From the NCBI GenBank assembly GCA_023014365.1, contig JAEBUN010000040.1:62001-126000 (forward strand): 64,000 nt of DNA, written 5' to 3'. A model generated the notes under the pieces. The model was given only the letters and a program-made list of their open reading frames with translations. It was not told the origin of the DNA and ran no database searches. The position numbers were made by a program, and so were the translations under genes. This DNA comes from Lepiota brunneoincarnata (lineage: Eukaryota > Basidiomycota > Agaricomycetes > Agaricales > Agaricaceae). Positions within the stretch are counted from its first letter, which is position 1; the number at the start of each line of letters is the position of its first letter. Below, piece by piece: positions 45,070 through 55,664 of the stretch.

Positions 45070-46259
45070 ATGAACATGACCAGCACCAAGAAAACCACCA
45101 GTGCCTCCAAGAAGCCTGCTAGGCAGACGATCAGCACCACAGGTGGGAAACCCAGCTCCCAGCCGACATCGTCACAGACACCCACCACTGCCACCGCAAA
45201 AGCTACGAAAAAACCTACAAGGAAGGCACCCGCCCCACCAAAAGAGAACAGGATGCCCGCACCACCTCAAGCACAGACCCAAACCCCAAATGATGCCATC
45301 CTGGCCACCCTGCTTGCCAAGGTTGCAAAACAAGAAGGTAAGTCCATTATTTTCTTCATACTATCTATACGACTGACATTGTTTAGCGGAGATTGATAAG
45401 TTGAAGAAAAGTAGTGCCTCAAAGGCCAAGGATCAAAATATGAAACAGATCCCTCACCCCCATGGCAGCCTTACAAGGCTTCAAGACAAAATGGGTTTGG
45501 AGAACAACAAGCCGCTCTACAACTACTATCAAGTAAGTCCTTCCCTCATTTTACTTTCAATGCTAATTTTCGTCACAGACATATATTGGTGATATCCTAG
45601 ACAACGCATGTATACCACGCAAAGTTGATTGGAGGCGTCAAGACCCACTTCCCTTAGCCCGGGTCGTAAATATTGTATGTTTATTCTCAACCACCTCTAA
45701 ATCCTGACTGTGAACTACGTACACCACACAGGTACATGCTAAGCATCCACAACTTCGACGTTATGAAGGAAACTGGGCTACTCTGGAGATCATGAGGACA
45801 GTGCTCAAAAACAAAAGGTCCAACAGAAACAGAAGCCTCTGCACTCTGGACAGCACCCAAGTTCAGGAAGGTGAGGACCATGAGGGTACTAACAAGGATC
45901 AAAACGGGACCAGAAATGCTCCCGAGCTTGAAGAGCTGGGGATGAGCAGTGGTAAGGGTGCAGGTGAAGAAGGAGCAAGCAGTGATGGGGGAGAGGCAGG
46001 TGGCGATGCTGGGGAAGAGAGGGATACCAATGACGAGGAAGAGAACAGTGCCCATGACAAGGGAGAGAGTGGTGCTGACGATGATGAGGAGAACAGTGCC
46101 AATGATGAGGAAGGGAGTGGCGCCGATGACAATGAAGAGAATGGTGCTGATGATGAGGAAGAGGGCAGCGTCGATGGTGAGGATACTGGGGTTTTGGTGG
46201 GGATGAAGAGAAAAGCGATGGAAAGTGGTGGAAAGATGAAGAGGTTGAGGAGGAAGTAG
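45070..46259 (+). CDS. CACTA companion gene, 345-residue acidic nuclear-type protein
   Basis: Four exons join in frame with canonical introns of 46-57 bp: 45070-45337, 45387-45532, 45579-45674 and 45732-46259. The product is 345 residues with no stop. The N-terminus is Lys/Ser/Thr/Pro-rich (TKKTTSASKKPARQ). The middle part looks folded (IPHPHGSLTRLQDKMGLENN, then DNACIPRKVDWRRQD, then HPQLRRYEGNWATLEIMRTV). A long acidic run with repeats of the type NSANDEEGSGADD follows, ending in a basic tail KRKAMESGGKMKRLRRK. It resembles a nuclear protein, possibly the DNA-binding partner (TnpA-like) of this transposon, but that is inference. I recognised no named domain. It is intact while the transposase is not. 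Confidence 0.72.
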
Positions 46260-46429
46260 TACAGATATATTGTTGCCTATTGATCTAGTAATAGGCAATA
46301 ATTACACACTTTTCATGCTCACATCTGAGGGGGCTGACCACCTGAACATTCGACTTAAGCATCTTTTGTAGTCAAGAATGACAACTAAGACCATCGTCTC
46401 TTCCACTGACTAACTAGCATGATTTCCTC

Positions 46430-46728
46430 CAGAACAGGGGTTGTGATTCCCTTCAGTTTCCTTCCCAGAAAAGGTTGTGATTTTCGTCAGTTTCCTTCTG
46501 AACAAATGTTGTAATCCTTTAAAAACTCGATGTGAATCACAGCCCCTCATGACCTTAAATATAGTGATATTCCTCCATTAAGTGTGGTAATCAAGTACAC
46601 TAAGGTGCGTAATTACTACATTATCAATGAATATCCACAACACCAATATCCCTATTTATAGTAGGAATTGACCACACCTTATGCTGGAATCAGAGGTTGT
46701 TTTTCATGACCCCCTGGGTCTCACAGTG
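46430..46728. other. CACTA right end, shares sequence with the MITE
   Basis: Noncoding terminal region ending in GGTCTCACAGTG. At about 46497-46550 it reads CTGAACAAATGTTGTAATCC and then TTTAAAAACTCGATGTGAATC, ACAGCCCC. This closely matches the MITE interior at about 16012-16070, which has the same order of words. Confidence 0.75.
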
Positions 46729-46731
46729 CAT

Positions 46732-47992
46732 ACTTGCCTGCCATGAAGCACCCATGCAATGGAAGCCCGCCCATAACAGCTTTCTGTTCTGTGATCTCGA
46801 TTGTCAACAATGCTGCTGCACCAACCTGGTTCATCATGGGTTTAGTAACTCGATCAGCTCAGAACTAACTGGACACACGATGAGTTCCACTGTGTTAACC
46901 ATAAGGATAAGGCGGATTTAAGTGCAGGGTTTCAGGAAGGACGCACCAGCCGTTACGAAAACCAGAATGATCGTAACTGTGGGATTTGGGGTGAGAAAGT
47001 TTAGTCAATTATGAGGACCGCCCACCTTTGAGATCTTGGGCCCACAGTGCCTGCAACCGCAAAACTAGTAATATCTTGAGCATTGCAGGCGGGATGAGAG
47101 ACCCTAACCTGCAATGCAATTAGTGAGTTATTTCCAGATGTGTTGTATACTTACAACCCCTCAATCCAGCTGGAAGCGAGACAGCTGAAGTGTGCTCATT
47201 TAGAAAAGTAAGTAAAATCTGGGTGGAGTCCTACAACTAGTGAATAGCGGATATTGTTAGGGGTGGTGAAACGAATAGCCGGAATGACCTACTGCAGCTG
47301 ATTGGTATGTCCCCTGTTTCACTGAAATGTCACGATGATTCAGATATCGGTGAATCAAGTATAAAATTACGCCCACCAACGATACGAAATCTAATTCCAG
47401 TCAGTTGGTTGTTTGTGAAGGAGAGGAGATTAAGATATACACATCAATTTTGGGATGACGGATATGCGAAGCAAAGTATAGATGACCCGGATCGTTGACC
47501 ATGACCCACTGTTCAGGCACCACAAAGTTGATCAGCATCGTTCATCAGTAGCTCAATGAATGGCTTACCGGTGAATGTGCACAACCCGCAATTACATGAG
47601 CAACTGAGTGAGAGGGTATGATTCATTACTCACCTCTTCTGGAAGAATATACAGTGAGTCATAGATGAATAGAGTCAACGGTGGATCTGGCGGAGTACAT
47701 ATACATCATATTAGCTGCTTTACATGGCGGTGGTGAAGGTGCTACAGGTGGCATAACCAAAGGATTGCATGAATTCGAGGTCGGCCTTAATTGCCTCCTT
47801 GGTGAGTCTAGCGCCGGACATATTTCTGGGAGACCAGGTACGGTTGGCAGTGTGAGGAGTTGCCTGCACTTTGCTGACTTCGGTCATTAAATGCTCAATC
47901 ACCCAAGCTTTGACTAATGGATCATGATTTGATGTTACACCCTTGGCTTCAAAATTCTGTTCTGGATCCCAGCGACAATATGATCCTATCAC
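46732..47992 (-). pseudogene. DUF6533-like gene copy 2, 5' half
   Basis: The N-terminal exon includes ADLEFMQSFGY and, after an intron, PPLTLFIYDSLYILPEE before a GTGAGT donor near 47630. This is the Y/F-D-x-L-x-x-L/F-P-x-E signature of DUF6533. Further exons follow the order of the other copies down to an exon containing HGCF near 46745, cut by the CACTA element at 46731. The upstream frame up to 47992 may be the true N-terminus or unrelated. The gene is disrupted. Confidence 0.65.
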
Positions 47993-49255
47993 TATGTAGT
48001 GCGATTAGTGCGACAGTTAGGCTCCCTACACCTGGCTCCCGAAAATATCTCTAAGGTTTCGAGCCCATTTGACCTAGTGGCACTGCAGCATCAATGCGTG
48101 CTCATGCTGCGTTCTAGCTGATTTGATGAGCTTTTGTGATATCTACCATTCCATGTGATGCGCTAAACTCATTTCGCTTCATGTACCATGTACAATTAGA
48201 AGATGCGGAGGTTGAGTTCACCGTCAGCTGAAGAGGGTGGCGTAATTGTTACGCAGATACGAGAAATGTGCGGCCGCTGGGATATAAGTGGAAAGACATC
48301 CCACGACTGGGTAAGAACCTCCGCCCTCTCCGGATCTGAAGACCGTCTCCAGCCCCACGAACAACTAGCCTATAATGTTTGACGATCTTGGTCTGCGAAT
48401 CCTTCTGGCAAGCAAGAAAGAAGACAAACCATTGGTCCTCATGGTTCCTGTGAACAGCAGCATTGGCAAATGCACCCCTTTTTGAAAAGGTACCTCAGCC
48501 CGTGACTGGAGGCAGTGCTGATAGCCAGAACAACCCACTGCGGCTGGCGGATGTGTCCCCTGCTTCGCCAAAATTTCGCAGTGCTTCAGACGTAAGTGAG
48601 CAGGGGAGAAAGCAGGGGAGAAAGCTATCCTCATCAACATTACGAAGTCGAATTCCCATCAGTTAATTTGTTGATGAAAGAGACCGAGAAGACTGTGGTG
48701 TGGTGTGTAGGCGGGATGTGTGGAGGTTGTGTCCTTTTTGTTCAGGACGAAGAGAGGGTCTTTCGGAAGGGATGCTCCCCAGAATAACAGTTATACGTTT
48801 TGCCGTGGCATATAGTTCTCCTCGTTTGTGGATTGCAGGCCTAGCTTAGATACCGATCTACGTGAAAGTGTGTAGAGAGGAGATATGTATCTGGAACAGA
48901 AAATAAAGAGTAAGGATTGGCGTTCGGCCCTGGTTTAACATCTAGCGGGCCACTCACATAGCAGGCGTTGGAAGAAGCCCAATCTACAATCGCGAATAGC
49001 AACGGGATGATGGGGCAAGTAATATCGTCCACGGTATTTCCGTTGCTCGCTTCCCCTTACTCATGCAGGAAGAGGGCTCAGGTGAACATGAGTGGGTACG
49101 CGATTAGTTACGAGGCCAATCTAGACCTGCGGAGCCGTCGGTTAGTTATGCTAATAAACTAAAGAAAGTAGCACTTTGATCACCCCATAACATAGTCAAG
49201 GGGACGATATCGGTATCTGCGACTTCATGCGTAACGGCGTTCATTAGCAAACATC
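47993..49255. other. intergenic, partly duplicated elsewhere
   Basis: The block at 47980-48140 recurs upstream of other family members (54540-54720, 59280-59460). The block at about 48380-48530 resembles 58950-59090. No complete gene was recognised, although the second block contains short open frames on both strands that could be exon remnants. Confidence 0.45.
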
Positions 49256-49830
49256 AACCGAAAATTAAGCTAACACTCCGGGGTTGGACAGGCACTCTCT
49301 TCGAGGTCTTGTGTAAAAGTAATAAGGTCCTACTATTCGGTAAATCATCCCTGAATGTAAGTGCATTGACCATTATATTGCAGATAATGTTCAAGGTATT
49401 ATTGGTTTTGCGAGTGCGTGCGCTGTGGGCCCAAGACGTCAAAGGGCAAGTGGTCGTAATAATAAACCTGGCCCTTGCTCTAAGCGATGGCAGTCATCTT
49501 TGTTCTGGTTTTCATAACAGTTGGTACGTTCTTTCTCAACTTCTATAGTTCCAGTGTCTCAACTCTCATCTCATGCTTGTGATTAGCACAGTGGAATTAC
49601 TGGTGCGTCCTGTGATTTCTTGGTTCACTGTGGTGTTCTGTCACTAAGTATTCGGCAAATCAGCTTGGAGTTGTTGACGTGATGAAAACTGATATTATTT
49701 GGCAACCCAAATACACACTTAGGTTTCCCGTTACACGGATGCTGCGTGAACGATCATATCGCTGGAGTATTTCTGCTGATAAACAATTGCGATGCTACTT
49801 ATAAACCCAGCGTTTGTACGTCCTTCCCCT
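49256..49830 (+). pseudogene. DUF6533-like gene copy 3, middle exons
   Basis: Plus-strand fragment: the helix-like exon LQIMFKVLLVLRVRALWAQD at about 49380-49440, matching LTIILHMMLRALLVLRVRAL of the copy at 61679-63661. Then come MKTDIIWQPKYTLRFP (49683-49730) and an exon remnant GVFLLINN near 49762. N- and C-terminal exons were not found. Orientation is opposite to most copies. Confidence 0.6.
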
Positions 49831-50850
49831 TATTTCAAGTCGGGTGCCAGCTAATGATTTCCCCCTTTTCATCTGTGGCATCATTACAGTTCCGCCATGG
49901 ACGCACTTTTGCGACACATACTGTTGGAAATGCATTTGACTTGGCGATAATGGGTACTGGCGATAAAAGCCGCAGACATCTTCATCCCCCGCCCTATCTT
50001 TACGTCTCATCCACATCTCAAGGACGATAGCCGTCTGGATTGTTTGTTTACGTTACTGGCCATTGTAGCCTTGGTATCAACTCTGTTCGTGTTGGGGCAG
50101 GGAGAGGGTGCGTCCGGTGCGTGGCAGCGGGATGTACGTGTTTTCTATGTTTTTGTTCGTCTGGATACCCAAGCATAGTGTAGAAGCCGCTGCGTTGTTG
50201 GTTTTTGACGTGTTGCCGGTGGGTGCGTTCCTGCATTTCAGGATGATGACAGGAGGCTCTAAAAATTACATGAACACAGGAATGCAGGGAACCAAAACTG
50301 GAGTAAGAGAGGGTAGAGGCTCAGTCGCAGTAAGAAGAGAGACGGGAGAGGCTTATGGGAATCTCCCACCCCCTGTAGTGAAGTTCACTTCGAGACCGTG
50401 CGGATAGCTGATTTGAACCAGTGACGGCCACTGCATTTTATTTTATGTGCTCGTTTTCCCGGTGTGTTTTGCACGCTCCTTCTTCCTGTCTGGAACTGAT
50501 GGCCAATGTCTTTGCGGGTGTACCTTTAAACCACACCACCGACCGCTACCCGCCAACCACCTACCCCATGTGGTTGTCACCAGGCTGTTGTACATACAGC
50601 ACAGGGATCACAGCCAACCGTACTCCAACAACCATCCCGGGGACACACGCTTCCTCCCCTTATTCCGAATTTTATCCACAGCGTCTGAAAACTCAGCCAG
50701 GGGCGTTTTGTACACACGCTCATTGATGTAAATTTAAGTTGATAAGTATATACATTCCCTGTGTCGAGTACTTATAGAGAGAAGGAATGAAATGGATGGT
50801 GTGAGTCGTCAGATTAGCGCATGATTGTCAGGTGAATCCAACGCTATCCA
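49831..50850. other. no gene recognised
   Basis: About 1 kb. Open frames at 50108-50407 and 50421-50731 on the plus strand lack domains. The final 120 bp are similar to 55664-55812. Confidence 0.4.
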
Positions 50851-53350
50851 ACTAGATATCTTGCCGGGGCGTTAATGCCTGGCCATCAACCCCCTCTGTT
50901 CGAAAATCTCCTTGCTGAGCCACGTCGCTAAGTTGCAATGCCGAGATCTCCCGCGAAATTAACGACTGTGTTATCCTGCAATTTGCTTCCCGGATATGGA
51001 GAATCAATCGCGTCCCCTGACGACATGCCTTAATCAGCGTAAAACATTTAATTAGAAAACAGTGCCTACGCAAAAGCAGTCAGTGACTGCAATCCACCTA
51101 ACGAAGATGAGATAGTTCCGGTTTGTGAAGATGAAAAGCATACGGTGTCCAGTCCACTGCAGCTGGGAAGCTAGAGTCGCCAAAGGGACCTAGAGACATG
51201 ACCTGTAAAGCCGCGAATAGGTTTATAACTGTTTATAAATAGTGAGACTAGACAAGAGGATAAATCAGGCACTTTACTAAAGATTCTAGATGTTTTGGCA
51301 TCGTCGTAAATGAGCTGTCCTCACTCGTACTGCTAAAGCAAGAAGGTGGGCTCACGGAACGATGAACAATGTTCCGTCACGATAGAATAGGTAGACGATT
51401 GGCGTATATACCCTGATATGAACCAGTCTTTGGCGCAGCGAACTCTCCGAGCCCCCAGCTTCTTTGAGGGACTGGTAGAGTTTGATGACAGTCAGCAGAA
51501 CGAAAATCGCTAAATAGGTAGGATTGGTAGAGGCATGAACAGGGTTCGAGTATCATACATACCAGAGTTTGCAAACCGGTAGATCCTTTTCAATTTAAGT
51601 ACTCCCACTGCACATGAAATGGAGGGTACTCACGTGGCTGCAGAGACCAGTCTGCGTACCAGGGAAAATACTGCGGTGGTAACGGAGTCCGAGAGGCACC
51701 CATGTAATGGCATTCCACTGAGCATGGACTTGGGTTCCCACACAATCTGGTTTATCAACACGGCTACAATGCCGAGCTGATTAGATACTTAGTAATTTAG
51801 CGTGCGATGGAACCACTAATCACAGGACGCACCAGTAATTCCACTGTGTAAAACACAAGCATGAGATAAGATATGTGAACTATAAAATTCAAGAGAGAAC
51901 GCACCAACTGTTATAAATACTAAAAGGACGGTAACTACTCAAATCTCAGTATAAGAATTCGGATTAATCCTCGAGACAAATGGTTACCTTTGGGGTCTTT
52001 AGACCACAGTGCACGCAGCCGCAAAACCAACAATGTCTTGAACATTGTATGCAAGATAATTGTCAACAGCCTGAAATATGTATAGCGTCACTTCCTTCCC
52101 GATGTCTTGGATACTTACAATCCTGTAAGCCAACCAGAAACAATACAGCTATGTCATGAGGTTCGCCTGTTCAGAACGAGTAAACAAGAACGTTCAGTTG
52201 AACAATATCTTACAACTGGTGGTGAATGACTTATGATGTTAGAAAGCGATAGCCGGAGTAACGCACCGAAGCTGAGAGGTGTGTTCTTTCGTTGGCTGAA
52301 ATTTCACCATTGGTCAGTTATAGGCGCACACAGGAAGAAAATAATGCCCACTGAGGATAGTGAGTCTGGTTCTTGTCAGTTGGTTTGTTGAACAAAGGGG
52401 GATCGAGATACTTACATCAAGTACAGGAGCGCACATACGCGGAGCAAGGTGTAGATGACCCGGACCGGTGACCATGGCCCACTGCTCAGTACCAATGTGA
52501 AAATATTGGTAGGCGATACTGGTCATGAAATTTACCGATGGATGTAGACAATCTGCGGCTATCTGAATGACCGGGAAGGCGGATATATTTTGTTACTCAC
52601 TTCTCGCGGAAACACATGCAACGATTCATAGATGAATAAAGTCATAGCTGCATCTGACAGAGTTTTATTCAGTACCCCGCAGGTCATAGCAGTGAAAGCA
52701 ATACGGGTGAAGTAACCACTCAGTCGTGTAATTTCGAGATCAAGTATAAAATCATACACTGTGACTCCGAAGTCAGCCATATTTCCGTGGGAGGACTATG
52801 GCTAATAGTATGGGGATTGCTCTATGCCTCGCTTAGGCTGTCCCTGCTTGGTTTTAAACGCAAGCTTCAACAGGCGGATAAGCATCCGATCTTCCATGCC
52901 TGACTCGGTAATTCTGCTGGAGTGCGATAACCCATGATGTTATCACTAGGTAGCACGATGTGTGGGAAGGCGGCTCAGCTGAGTGTCCTACTTCGGTTGG
53001 TTTCAAGAAGCTCAAATGATGGGATTTAGCATTTATACATATCAGTTCTGTATTCTAGCTAATTTGATGGATAGGGAAGTATCTATCATTGCCGGTGTGC
53101 TGATTCGTGAATTTTACCTCGTGGGAAGGGGGCGGAAAGAGCCTTTTACCGGAGTGCTGGTGGGAGTAAACTGCAGTGGATTTAAATGGTTCCGAACAGC
53201 CTTGTTGAGGCCATTCACCTTCCATGATAAAGCCTCTTTGTGAGCCGCTTTCCCTTAAGACCCCGGGAATCTACTTGAACAACATGCTTCATGTGACGCA
53301 CATGAATCAAAGGTCGAGTGACCCTACCATATGTGTACCACCCCCGATGG
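50735..53350. repeat. segmental duplication, copy A (partner 55665-58230)
   Basis: This 2.6-kb block, containing DUF6533-like copy 4 and its upstream region, matches 55665-58230 in order and sequence, including the gene, the noncoding 3' side (GCGCATGATTGTC) and the upstream stretch CTACTTCGGTTGGTTTCAAG. Similarity is high but not identical, so the duplication is not very recent. Confidence 0.75.
50852..52780 (-). CDS. DUF6533-like membrane protein, copy 4
   Basis: ATG at 52780 (MADFGVTVYDFILDLEITRL). After an intron beginning GTATTG and ending TGTCAG, the frame reads HAAMTLFIYESLHVFPRE, then a 17-nt exon (IVYIH), then SGPWSPVRVIYTLLRVCALL. This matches the DUF6533 signature (aromatic-D/E-x-L ... 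P-x-E ... I-W/H ... W-S-x-x-x-V/I-x-Y-x-L-x-R). Later exons carry LRLRALWSKDPKG, an exon ending R-D-G-T-L-F-I and a last exon GTRLILHIREANCRITQSLI. DUF6533 proteins are seven-helix membrane proteins of basidiomycetes with unknown ligand. I could not settle the exon after 52440, which shows an apparent stop, so this may be a decaying gene. Confidence 0.6.
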
Positions 53351-53935
53351 GATAGGGGGAGGTTAATGGCGATACTGATCTTAGTGGCCCAGGTGGGGTA
53401 CCCCGATGCCAGCTCAGGGTGTGACATATTCATAGGTTGACATGCTCACTTTCTGCTTCTCCGCAGCTCGACACTTCAACAAGAGCAAGAATATCGACGT
53501 CATGTTCAATCACGCCACTGAGGATTTGGATCTTCATTCATCGATTTCAATGTTAGAAGTGGATAGACAGGCAGAGCGGTGCGGTAGGCAGCATGCGCAT
53601 TCGGGATCGTTGGCAGATTGATTTGGTTGCATTGTTCCAGGTATGGGGACGCTGAGGTATTAAAAGCCCAGGAGGACGTTGCTTGCACACCGTGTGCGTT
53701 CGAGGAAGAGGGGAGGCGGAGGATGAGGGGGAGTGCTGAAGAAAGCGAGTGGGGCGAGAGCTCACCTCCTGGGAGCTGGTTGTGCGGGTGTTTTATGTTT
53801 AAAGGCTGGGGGCACTGCTTATATCCCGTGGGTTGTACCGTAATAGTGACCACGCCCATGGATTTTATTACCATACGCTCACCACATTGATTACATACGA
53901 CGTACTTATCTGTTACCTTGCAATTTCACTTACAG
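53351..53935. other. no gene recognised
   Basis: About 580 bp upstream of copy 4 and downstream of copy 7. A minus-strand open frame at 53506-53874 (Pro/Ser-rich) shows no domain. Confidence 0.35.
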
Positions 53936-53939
53936 AGGT

Positions 53940-54386
53940 TGAGAGGTCGGCTGGTACGTCACAGTGCATCAGACATAAGCGTATGCAAGAAGAACAAGAA
54001 GTAAATGCCCACTGAGAATGACGAGCCTATTCCTTGTCAATTAGTTCGCTGATGGGGGAGTATAGAGGCACTTGCATCAAGCACAGGAAAGTCCATGTGC
54101 GAAGCAGGATCTGGATTGGTGACCATGGCCCATTGCTCAACAAAAAAAAAAACAGAGGTTAGCAAGCGTCGCCTCTTAAATCCTCCATAGTTACCGATGA
54201 ACTTAGAAGCATATACAGCGATTCATGGATGAATAATGTCATCGCTGGATCTGACAAAGGTTGCTTTTGCTAATCTATGCTCCATTTAGGGTAGCCGTGA
54301 AAAGTAGTACGGGTGAAGTAACCACTGAGTTGTGTAATCTCCGGATCAACCCTAAGGTCATCCACTCGGAGTGCTGAGTCTACCAT
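53940..54386 (-). pseudogene. DUF6533-like gene copy 7, 5' fragment
   Basis: ATG at 54386 (MVDSALRVDDLRVDPEITQL) followed by SDPAMTLFIHESLYML and a decayed third exon, then a GIYFLFFLHTLMS-like exon near 53985-54015. The D/E-x-L signature is recognisable, but the P-x-E donor region is altered. Sequence homology stops near 53940, so the gene lacks its C-terminal two thirds. Confidence 0.6.
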
Positions 54387-55305
54387 ATTCTGTGGGGGGA
54401 TATGGCTAACGGTGTGGGGATTGTCACCCCTTTGTGCCCTCACTGTCCTCAGTCACTAAATAATGATAGCTCGGGCTTAAACAGACGGGTTAGTATCTGA
54501 TCTTGCGTTCTTGACTTGAAGGTATTCTACTAGGCCACAGCAATTCTTGATGCTATCACTACGTAGTGTAGTTCGTCGGAGGGCCAATTAACCCCCAATA
54601 CTCTCGTTCGGGCAGCATCCGGGGAGCCTCGAGCATATCTAATCATGGCAGCATGGTATCACCCACCAGCACTGCATTCTAGTTGATTTGATGAGATAGG
54701 ATGGCATTTACGATCGTATGCGGTGCACTAATCCCAAAATCGCTTCATGAGACAGGGGTGCAGAGAACCCTTGCCAGCGGCATGAATAGTAGTGGGCTCA
54801 AATGGCCTCGGGCTGTTTTGCTCGAGCCGTTCATCTTTAGCGATGAAGCCTTGTCCTGCTGAAGTGTGGGTCGATTGCTTGCTTAAGGTCTAAGGTGGTT
54901 TATATGAACATTATGGTACGACATTGTGAGTGATGGGTATTACCTGTGCTCAGATATCAATTGACGCAGGCTATCACGGTTGACCCTGCCACGCGATGCC
55001 TCTTACGGATCCGGCACAGGGACACTGATCCAGAACACGAAACCCGTACCATATTTTTCTTGCTGTGAGTTGATAATGAGTAAGTACTTCGTTTCTCAGC
55101 TCTTCCACCTTCGGATTGGGCTCAAACAATGTTCTTTTTTTTTCCTGTAATGACATACAGGCGGGTAATGATGCTAGAGGCGGTCTGCCAAACGTGGCAT
55201 GCCAATATCCTGAATACATAACACGGGACCGATCCCGAACCGTGACCATATGGCGCGGTGCTCAGAACTGGGGGAATGATGAGTTGTTGCAGGATGTGCT
55301 TTAAT
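54387..55305. other. intergenic block duplicated at 59280-59930
   Basis: Two matching segments: 54540-54900 with 59280-59580, and 54950-55260 with 59640-59930. The second encodes on the minus strand a short conserved peptide (FEPNPKVEELRNEVLTHYQ here, FELNPKVEELRNQALTHYQ at 59837), so it is probably a broken exon of an unrecognised gene. Confidence 0.5.
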
Positions 55306-55515
55306 TAACCTTTAACCTGAGAAGAATTCCACCAAACCAACATCAACCCTCCCTAATGACTTACCCGCACTCTCGCGTGCTTTTGCCACCCCACATTCTT
55401 CCCGACGATGACAAGCCGGCTGGGGTCTTGGCATTACTTTGCTTTTCATCTCCTCCAGAAATCCCTTCTGGCCCGCCAAAGGTACAATTCCCTGCCAGAC
55501 TTTTTCTACGTAAAA
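55306..55515 (-). pseudogene. BTB gene fragment
   Basis: About 200 bp similar to 59995-60190, the C-terminal coding part of the intact BTB gene (segment EFLEEMRTKV ... KFLERFDAG). The copy is full of differences and not open on the minus strand. No BTB domain portion was found next to it. Confidence 0.6.
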
Positions 55516-55664
55516 CGAGAGAGAGAGGGAGTAAGGATTATGTATGATAGGAAAGAAATAGGCGAGAGCCGAAATACAAGATTATCGCGACGTCCTCGCG
55601 TAGCCGAGAGGACGTCCCTCCACAAATTCTATATACTTAGCCGGGAGCCTATTGTGCATGCAAT

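Larger units (their letters stand above)
30595..46728 (-). mobile_element. 16.1-kb CACTA (EnSpm-type) transposon
   Basis: The right end, read inward, is CACTGTGAGACCCAGGGG. The left end is CACTG (30595-30599), a solo LTR insertion, then the continuation TGAGACCCTAGGGG from 31224. The 3-bp duplication CAT flanks it (30592-30594, 46729-46731). CACTG ends plus a 3-bp duplication define CACTA elements, and the interior encodes a Tnp2 transposase on the minus strand. Companion genes lie on both strands. Nested inside are a 619-bp solo LTR and a 1.9-kb LTR element. The strand given is that of the transposase. Confidence 0.9.
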
